From Levilactobacillus acidifarinae DSM 19394 = JCM 15949 (GTDB lineage Bacteria; Bacillota; Bacilli; Lactobacillales; Lactobacillaceae), in assembly GCF_001434835.1 (NCBI RefSeq), contig NZ_AZDV01000026.1:186001-250000 (forward strand): DNA of 64,000 nt, read 5' to 3'. The translations under genes were made by a program, and so were the position numbers. A model generated the notes under the pieces. It was given only the letters and a program-made list of their open reading frames with translations. It did no database searches and was not told where the DNA came from. Positions 59,014 through 64,000 of this stretch are shown here, in pieces; position 1 is the first letter of the stretch, and each line of letters starts with the position of its first letter.

Positions 59014-59652
59014 ATGACAATCATTGCAGCGAGTTTGTTGAATTTAAACACCCTGGTCCCGCAATTACTGGGACAATACGGTGCCTGGCTCTACGCGGGC
59101 CTGTTTTTACTGATCTTTATCGAAACCGGGTTGGTGGTGTTTCCGTTTTTACCCGGGGATTCCATTCTGTTTTTATGCGGGTCGCTAGCGGCCGGCAGTG
59201 GTAATCTACACCTGGGTGTTTTACTGGTGACCCTCACCATTGCGGCCGTTCTGGGTGACTTCGTTAATTTTGAGATTGGGAAACGCTTTGGACATTACAT
59301 GGTGACCCATGACCGGTTTAAGCGGTGGCTCAAGCCGCAACACCTGGACCGGGCAAGTGCCTTCTTTGCCAAATACGGGGGTCTCGCCATTTTCCTCGGC
59401 CGCTTTATCCCCATTATTCGCACCCTGGTGCCGTTCACGGCGGGAATGGGGCGGATGCCGTATTTGAGCTTTGCTCGGTACAACGTGATGGGCGGGGTGA
59501 CCTGGATGGCCGTGGTCTTGGGTGCCGGGTACCTCTTTGGTAACATTCCGGTGGTCCAACAAAACTTTGAATTGATCATGGTGGCCATCGTGCTGATTTC
59601 GCTCTTACCGGTGGGCCTCGCGATGCTGAAGCGCCGGGGAACGGTGAAGTAA
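59014..59652 (+). CDS. DedA-family membrane protein
   Basis: This 212-residue DedA protein has five to six membrane helices and the family segments FIETGLVVFPFLPGDSILF, FFAKYGGLAIFLGRFIPIIR and FTAGMGRMPYLSFARYN. Proteins of this family return undecaprenyl phosphate or phospholipids across the membrane. Next to a CsbB/YfhO pair, a role in recycling the lipid carrier is plausible. GAGGAGAAGG precedes the ATG. Confidence 0.9.
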   Translation: MTIIAASLLNLNTLVPQLLGQYGAWLYAGLFLLIFIETGLVVFPFLPGDSILFLCGSLAAGSGNLHLGVLLVTLTIAAVLGDFVNFEIGKRFGHYMVTHDRFKRWLKPQHLDRASAFFAKYGGLAIFLGRFIPIIRTLVPFTAGMGRMPYLSFARYNVMGGVTWMAVVLGAGYLFGNIPVVQQNFELIMVAIVLISLLPVGLAMLKRRGTVK

Positions 59653-59748
59653 ACCTGAACGGTGGCCGGTGCGTTTACTGGTGACTGAGGAAACAATCCA
59701 ATATATGATAAAGCGAGTTTGGGATATAAGTCCCTAAATTCCAGTAAT

Positions 59749-59797
59749 TAAAAATTGGTCCTAGAAATCGTTTGGTGATTTCTAAGACCAATTTTTT
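59749..59797. terminator. bidirectional terminator between dedA and tetR
   Basis: Arms AAAATTGGTC and GACCAATTTT, with an inner AGAAATC/GATTTCT stem, have T runs on both strands between convergent genes. Confidence 0.85.
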
Positions 59798-59846
59798 CGT
59801 TACTCATTTGCTTTACCGGTATTCAGACTAAGGGGCCGGGGGAGCC

Positions 59847-60437
59847 TCAGACATCCGGCGTCGTTTGATTAGATAATCGCTGGAGATAATTTAACGGGCC
59901 CTCCGCCATAATTTGGGTCATCACGGTGGCAATTTCGGTCGTTGAAATCTTTTCGGGATTAAATAACCAATATTTTAACATCTGGAGGGACATGGCGGTG
60001 ATGGAAACCCGGATGAGTTCGTAATTCACACCGGTGGCGGTAATGACCTGGGCGTAGCGCTGATCAAAGCCCACTTCCAGTTGATTTTCAAACTGGTGAT
60101 CGCCGTTGGGTCCCAGTAGGGCGTGGAACTCCTTGAAATTTTCTTGGAAGTACTGCAAGCCGGATTCTAATGATGTTTGAATGAAATGCTGGTCCGTCGT
60201 GGTTAACGGGGTGACCCGTTGCCGTTGGTGCTCAATCTTCTTGAGCAGTTGGCCTTCAATCGTTTGCAAGAGGTCGTACTTGTCATCGTAATAGCGGTAA
60301 AAAGTACTACGGGCGCAATGCACCACGCCGATGATATCGTTGACGCTAATCTGCTCGAATGGTTTTTGTTCGATTAGCGTTAATAAGGCGGTTTGAATCT
60401 GTTGATTCGTATAGTCCGTTTTATGGAAGTAGTTCAC
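59847..60437 (-). CDS. TetR-family regulator
   Basis: This 196-residue regulator has the N-terminal helix-turn-helix with PFEQISVNDIIGVVHCARST and FYRYYDDKYDLLQTIEGQLL, and a C-terminal ligand and dimer domain. It diverges from the MFS pump gene, and a perfect TGTTCGA-TT-TCGAACA palindrome lies between them, so it probably represses the pump and possibly itself. A -10 TATAAT lies at 60467-60462 on its strand. The ligand is likely a drug or another toxic compound. Confidence 0.9.
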   Translation of the reverse strand: MNYFHKTDYTNQQIQTALLTLIEQKPFEQISVNDIIGVVHCARSTFYRYYDDKYDLLQTIEGQLLKKIEHQRQRVTPLTTTDQHFIQTSLESGLQYFQENFKEFHALLGPNGDHQFENQLEVGFDQRYAQVITATGVNYELIRVSITAMSLQMLKYWLFNPEKISTTEIATVMTQIMAEGPLNYLQRLSNQTTPDV

Positions 60438-60506
60438 GATAATCCCGTCCTTTTAGGGGCAATTATAGCAGATTAGGGAGCAAAAATCGGTTGATTTAGG
60501 TCGGTG

Positions 60507-60522
60507 TGTTCGATTTCGAACA
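60507..60522. promoter_or_regulatory. TetR operator palindrome
   Basis: TGTTCGATTTCGAACA is a 16-bp palindrome with perfect 7-bp arms in the divergent region between tetR and the MFS gene. Confidence 0.75.
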
Positions 60523-60600
60523 TTATAGCTTAAACCGGCCTAGCCATTAGTCGCGCAAACTGATAAAACTAAACCCATCACTTAAGAGAGAAGGACTTTT

Positions 60601-62109
60601 ATGACACACACGCGGCCCGTGGACGTCCACGGTAACGGCTATAATCGTTGGTTATTATTTATTTTAATGCTTCTCGCCACCTTAGCGGGTTCCCTGATGC
60701 AATCAACCCTGGGAACGGCATTGCCGACACTGATGAAGAAGTTTGAGATTGATCTAAATACGGCTCAACAGGCCACCACTTGGTTTTTATTGGCATTAGC
60801 CATCATGGTGCCGGTCTCGGCTTATTTGGTGAAGCGATTTCCGACTAAGCATCTGACTTTGGTGACCTATTGCCTGCTACTCGGTGGAATTTGCCTCACG
60901 GCGTTTACCCCCGAAAAACATGCGATGTGGACCATGTTCGTCATCGGCCGAGTGATTGCGGCCGCAGCCGTGGGGATTTTGATGCCACTGTTGCAGATCA
61001 CGATTTTAAACATTTTCTCAGCGAATGAACGGAGCCTTGCGATGGGGTTGATGGGGCTTGTGGTGGGAATGTCGCCCGCCATCGGTCCGACGTTAACGGG
61101 GTGGATTCTAGATCAATCCCATCATTTTATGGGGCTGACCTTAGCGGCCTCCTGGCAGACCATCTTTTATATTCCGATGGTGGTGTTGATCATCGTGCTA
61201 GTGCTAACTCCGTTTATCATGCGCGACGTTATTCCCACCGAAGCGACCATTCACCTGGACAGTCTGTCACTGATCTTATCTAGCTTCGGGTTCGGCCTGT
61301 TTCTCCTCGGGTTTACCAACGTCTCAACGGACGGATGGGGCGACTTATGGTCGGTGGATGCGCCAATTGTTACTGGCTTGCTGATTATTGGGTTGTTTAC
61401 TTGGCGTCAATTGACGATTCCCCATCCTTTCTTGGATTTACGGGTTTTTAAATCGTGGAACTTTACCATCACCACGATCACTACCATTATGGCCATGATG
61501 GCCATGATGGGTGTTGAAATGATGTTACCGACTTACCTGCAAAACGTGCATGGTATGACGGCACTCGATTCCGGCCTGACCTTACTACCAGGAGCCCTGT
61601 TCGTGGGCATCCTGTCGCCGATTGCCGGACTTCTGTACGCCAAGGCGGGGATTAAACGGCTGGCAATCGCGGCGTTTGTGGTGCTAATTGCCGGCACGAT
61701 TCCCTTTGCGTTTCTGACGACCTCAACGCCCGCCATCGTGATTACTTTGATGTATACGGTTCGCATGATTGGGGTGGCGTTGGCGCTGATGCCGTTAACG
61801 ACGGCGGCGATGGATGCCTTACCCCAAGCTCAAACCACTGATGGCACGGCGGTAAACAATACGGCCCGTCAGTTAGCGTCCTCCGTGGGCGTGGCCGTTT
61901 TAACCTCGGTCACGCAAAACGTGATTAATACGAATAAACCCCACCATCAACTGAGTACGGTGGATCCCCTGAAGTACGCCGCTAAGAGTTTAGACGCGTC
62001 GATGCAGGGGTTCCAGGTAGCGTTTAGTGTCGGCCTAGCCTTTGCTGTGATTGGGCTAGTGGTGGCGCTGTTCTTTAAACGAGCTAAGAAAGTGGGGGCT
62101 AATTCATGA
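60601..62109 (+). CDS. DHA2-family MFS multidrug transporter (EmrB/QacA type)
   Basis: This 502-residue transporter has 14 predicted helices, the DHA2 early segment LGTALPTLMKKFEIDLNTAQ, and motif C-like GLMGLVVGMSPAIGPTLTGW. It exports drugs or other toxic compounds with protons. AGAGAGAAGGAC lies before the ATG. The next gene overlaps by four bases. A TetR gene and its operator are adjacent, which supports an inducible efflux unit. Confidence 0.92.
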   Translation: MTHTRPVDVHGNGYNRWLLFILMLLATLAGSLMQSTLGTALPTLMKKFEIDLNTAQQATTWFLLALAIMVPVSAYLVKRFPTKHLTLVTYCLLLGGICLTAFTPEKHAMWTMFVIGRVIAAAAVGILMPLLQITILNIFSANERSLAMGLMGLVVGMSPAIGPTLTGWILDQSHHFMGLTLAASWQTIFYIPMVVLIIVLVLTPFIMRDVIPTEATIHLDSLSLILSSFGFGLFLLGFTNVSTDGWGDLWSVDAPIVTGLLIIGLFTWRQLTIPHPFLDLRVFKSWNFTITTITTIMAMMAMMGVEMMLPTYLQNVHGMTALDSGLTLLPGALFVGILSPIAGLLYAKAGIKRLAIAAFVVLIAGTIPFAFLTTSTPAIVITLMYTVRMIGVALALMPLTTAAMDALPQAQTTDGTAVNNTARQLASSVGVAVLTSVTQNVINTNKPHHQLSTVDPLKYAAKSLDASMQGFQVAFSVGLAFAVIGLVVALFFKRAKKVGANS

Positions 62110-62792
62110 TTATTTATGCGATCTTTAGTCTAATTGTCGCGGTGACGTTAGCGTGGACGTTAATTAAGCAGAAAGTCGTCCGTGCCGTATTGGGCCTTGC
62201 GACCACCGTGGCCTTGATTGGTGCCACCACGATCTTAACGCTGAACTTTACGACCCATTACGGGATGCACCAGGTCACTACGGTGACGACCCAACGAATC
62301 TATTCCGCCACCGGCAAGCGATCGGCGGCCGGGGTCGTAATCGCCAAGCCATTGGGAACACAATCCGATAACTACGTCTTGGTTTATAGCGATCACGCCG
62401 CGGGGAAGGCCACGCCCCACTTTGTGCCGAACCGTCAGTCGGTGACGACCATGGTTAAGAAACGGGCGACCTATCAAGCAAGCGCAGCGACGCAGGCAAC
62501 GGTGCAAACGACGACGGTTCGGTGGCAATGGCGAAACGCGACGGCCAAACGTTGGCTAAACGTGGGGGACCAAGCGGGTGAGTTGGTTCGCCAGAAGCGA
62601 CTCGTCAAGGTTCCACGGAAAACGTGGGTTGTCTTATCTCCAGACCAGATGAAGACGTTGAAAAAGGCTTTGCAGACGGAGGCGAAGGCGACCACGACCG
62701 CCAGCGCTGCTCAACAGGCGGCGATACAGTCAATGTCTCAAGAACAACGAGCAAAGTTAGCGGTTAAACAGATTAAACAAGTGTTGAAATAA
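62106..62792 (+). CDS. DUF4811-domain protein
   Basis: This 228-residue protein starts in a four-base overlap with the pump gene. It has two N-terminal membrane helices (about residues 1-50) and an extracellular part rich in Thr, Ala and Lys, ending in a helical tail. It matches the DUF4811 proteins that lie next to DHA2 pumps in many lactobacilli. It may assist the pump, but its role is not known. Confidence 0.75.
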   Translation: MIIYAIFSLIVAVTLAWTLIKQKVVRAVLGLATTVALIGATTILTLNFTTHYGMHQVTTVTTQRIYSATGKRSAAGVVIAKPLGTQSDNYVLVYSDHAAGKATPHFVPNRQSVTTMVKKRATYQASAATQATVQTTTVRWQWRNATAKRWLNVGDQAGELVRQKRLVKVPRKTWVVLSPDQMKTLKKALQTEAKATTTASAAQQAAIQSMSQEQRAKLAVKQIKQVLK

Positions 62793-62925
62793 ATCAATAA
62801 CGCTTAGAAAGGCAGGGAGGCGCTGAAGATGGATCGGGTAATCTAAACAAGGTTGTCTGGTTAAATCGCCCAAAGCCCAATCAAGTAATGGGGTCAATCG
62901 TAACCAACCAGGACGTTCATTTTAG

Positions 62926-62978
62926 TTGACAAAGCGGCAAATACCATTAAAATTAAGCTATTCAATTACTTGATTGAT
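62926..62978 (+). promoter_or_regulatory. promoter and operator of the ArsR-rhodanese gene
   Basis: TTGACA (62926-62931) and TAAAAT (62948-62953) are 16 bp apart. Four bases after the -10 comes CTATTCAATT followed by ACTTGATTGAT (62958-62978), a relative of the operator at 63778. The rest of 62793-63012 shows no gene. Confidence 0.7.
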
Positions 62979-63012
62979 TATTTGCCGGCAATTGAGTTAA
63001 GGGGGAATTTTA

Positions 63013-63678
63013 ATGGCAATGGATCAAGCGGCAACGACCTACAAAACGAGCTTATACGCGGAACTGGCCAAGATTGGCAAAAGTCTGTCTAGTGATCGAC
63101 GCTTGGAATTGTTAGATCTGCTATCGCAGAGTCCCAAAACGGTCGAATCACTGGCCCAGCAAGCCGAGATGAGTGTGGCTAACACTTCCCGGCACCTCCA
63201 AACGCTACGCGAAGCGAACCTGGTGAGTCGGGAAAAACGGGGTAATTATGTGGTTTATGAATTGGCGTCCGCGCAGGTCGAACACCTTTTTTATCTGTTA
63301 CGAGACGTGGGCGAGACGCAATTACTTGCAATGAAACAAATTCAACGCAACTTTGATGCGAGTGAACAGGTTCAGACCCTAGACCTCCCGGCTGCCACCA
63401 AACTGTTAAACCGTGACGACGTGCAATTGTTGGACGTTCGCCCGACCGAGGAATACGCGGCGGGGCACATCCCCGGGGCGCTTAACGTACCGATTGAGGA
63501 ACTCGCCGACCGGTTGGATGAGTTAGCACCCACCAAAGATATTATTGTCTACTGTCGGGGCCACCTCTGTGCCTTTACGAATCAAGCGACGCGGTTATTA
63601 AACGAGCACGGCCGCCACGCTTATAGCCTAAACGAAAGCTACTACGATTGGCGGCAATTTAACCAACAACCGTCTTAA
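63013..63678 (+). CDS. ArsR-family regulator with a rhodanese domain
   Basis: This 221-residue protein joins an N-terminal ArsR winged helix (SSDRRLELLDLLSQSPKTVE, then MSVANTSRHLQTLREANLV) to a C-terminal rhodanese domain (VQLLDVRPTEEYAAGHIPGA). The rhodanese loop VYCRGHLCAF carries the active cysteine plus a second one. Such proteins sense reactive sulphur or redox stress. AAGGGGGAA precedes the ATG. Two matching promoter-operator units suggest it controls itself and the DsbA-like gene. Confidence 0.92.
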   Translation: MAMDQAATTYKTSLYAELAKIGKSLSSDRRLELLDLLSQSPKTVESLAQQAEMSVANTSRHLQTLREANLVSREKRGNYVVYELASAQVEHLFYLLRDVGETQLLAMKQIQRNFDASEQVQTLDLPAATKLLNRDDVQLLDVRPTEEYAAGHIPGALNVPIEELADRLDELAPTKDIIVYCRGHLCAFTNQATRLLNEHGRHAYSLNESYYDWRQFNQQPS

Positions 63679-63687
63679 AACACAGTG

Positions 63688-63726
63688 ATCCCGCTGCACC
63701 AGCGTTGGTACGGCGGGATTTTTTTG
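63688..63726 (+). terminator. terminator after the ArsR-rhodanese gene
   Basis: Arms ATCCCGC and GCGGGAT with a longer loop are followed by seven T residues. Confidence 0.85.
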
Positions 63727-63745
63727 TCGGGCAGGAACTTTAAAA

Positions 63746-63801
63746 TTGACAATTCAGGAGAGTATGCTAATATCTAACTATTCAATTGATTAGTTGAATA
63801 G
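63746..63801 (+). promoter_or_regulatory. promoter and operator of the DsbA-like gene
   Basis: TTGACA (63746-63751) and TAATAT (63768-63773) are 16 bp apart. Four bases after the -10 begins a perfect inverted repeat CTATTCAA-N8-TTGAATAG (63778-63801), so the layout is the same as at the ArsR gene. Confidence 0.75.
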
Positions 63802-63875
63802 ATAAAACTAATTAATTTGACCAGTTGACCGGCAACCGGTCATCGGCAGAAACGATCATCCGAGGGGGTTACGAA

Positions 63876-64000
63876 ATGGAAATTGAGTATTGGTCAGACA
63901 TTGCCTGTCCGTTTTGTTACATTGGGTCAACGCGCATGAAACGAGCGTTGCGCGAACTGGGTTTAGCGGCGACGACGCTCTTAAAATTAAAGGCCTTTCA
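63876..64000 (+). CDS. DsbA-family (FrnE-like) thiol oxidoreductase, 5' part only
   Basis: Forty-one codons are seen before the window ends. MEIEYWSDIACPFCYIGSTR has the CPFC active site and the YWSD start of FrnE-type DsbA proteins, which act in the cytoplasm on thiols and redox stress. GAGGGGG precedes the ATG. A palindromic ArsR-type operator lies upstream. The remaining protein is beyond the window. Confidence 0.85.
   Translation, partial: MEIEYWSDIACPFCYIGSTRMKRALRELGLAATTLLKLKAF

Overview
The window looks like a chromosomal segment of a Lactobacillaceae bacterium. The signs are a complete mevalonate gene set (mvaK1, mvaD, mvaK2, fni), a Gram-positive dinG-ypmB-aspB-dnaD block, AGGAGG-type ribosome binding sites, an oppA gene behind a T-box leader, a YfhO/CsbB-like lipoteichoic acid glycosylation pair, and many MFS and APC transporters. 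Most genes are GC-rich. The cas promoter region and a small cassette near 42.3-45.1 kb are clearly AT-rich and look acquired. Species cannot be fixed from the sequence alone.

Layout. 1-11.3 kb holds metabolic and housekeeping genes: a YjeM-like transporter with a C69 dipeptidase, YitT, a tautomerase, glycerol kinase, a duplicated ABM protein, a MerR/NAD(P)-binding pair, a HAD phosphatase, RsmF and a degenerate Mrr-like membrane protein. 11.3-15.6 kb is the mevalonate operon on the minus strand. 15.8-21.2 kb is dinG-ypmB-aspB-dnaD. 21.3-32.9 kb is a full type I-E CRISPR-Cas locus (cas3, cas8e, cse2, cas7e, cas5e, cas6e, cas1, and cas2 fused to a DnaQ-like exonuclease) with a 28-repeat array. 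33-42 kb carries a CydDC-like ABC exporter, a phosphoesterase, a cupin, a T-box-controlled oppA and a CPA1 antiporter. 42.33-45.11 kb is a transposase-less cassette (LysR, acetyltransferase, aldo-keto reductase) bounded by inverted repeats and a 5-bp target duplication. 45-52.7 kb is mixed: a frameshifted secreted protein, a CynX-like MFS gene behind an attenuator-like leader, a TetM-like GTPase, a TnpB remnant, a HigBA pair and an orphan Phd-like gene. 53-59.7 kb has a two-component system next to YfhO, a CsbB/GtrB-like glycosyltransferase and DedA. 59.8-64 kb has TetR with a DHA2 MFS pump and a DUF4811 protein, then an ArsR-rhodanese regulator and the start of a DsbA-like gene.

The most exciting feature lies upstream of cas3. 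A degenerate repeat, a 33-nt guide and a second degenerate repeat sit at 21384-21466, about 10 kb from the real array. The first repeat keeps a covarying hairpin and the handle GTGATTC; the second keeps the hairpin but has lost the handle. The guide matches 21483-21505, with a perfect 11-nt seed. Its next mismatches fall at positions 12 and 18, which are flipped-out positions in Cascade crRNAs. The target is preceded by AAC and covers the -35 and spacer of the likely cas promoter. This looks like a crRNA-like RNA that directs Cascade to repress its own operon, similar in principle to CreR-type RNAs. The repeats, guide match and promoter hexamers are seen directly; the function is inferred.
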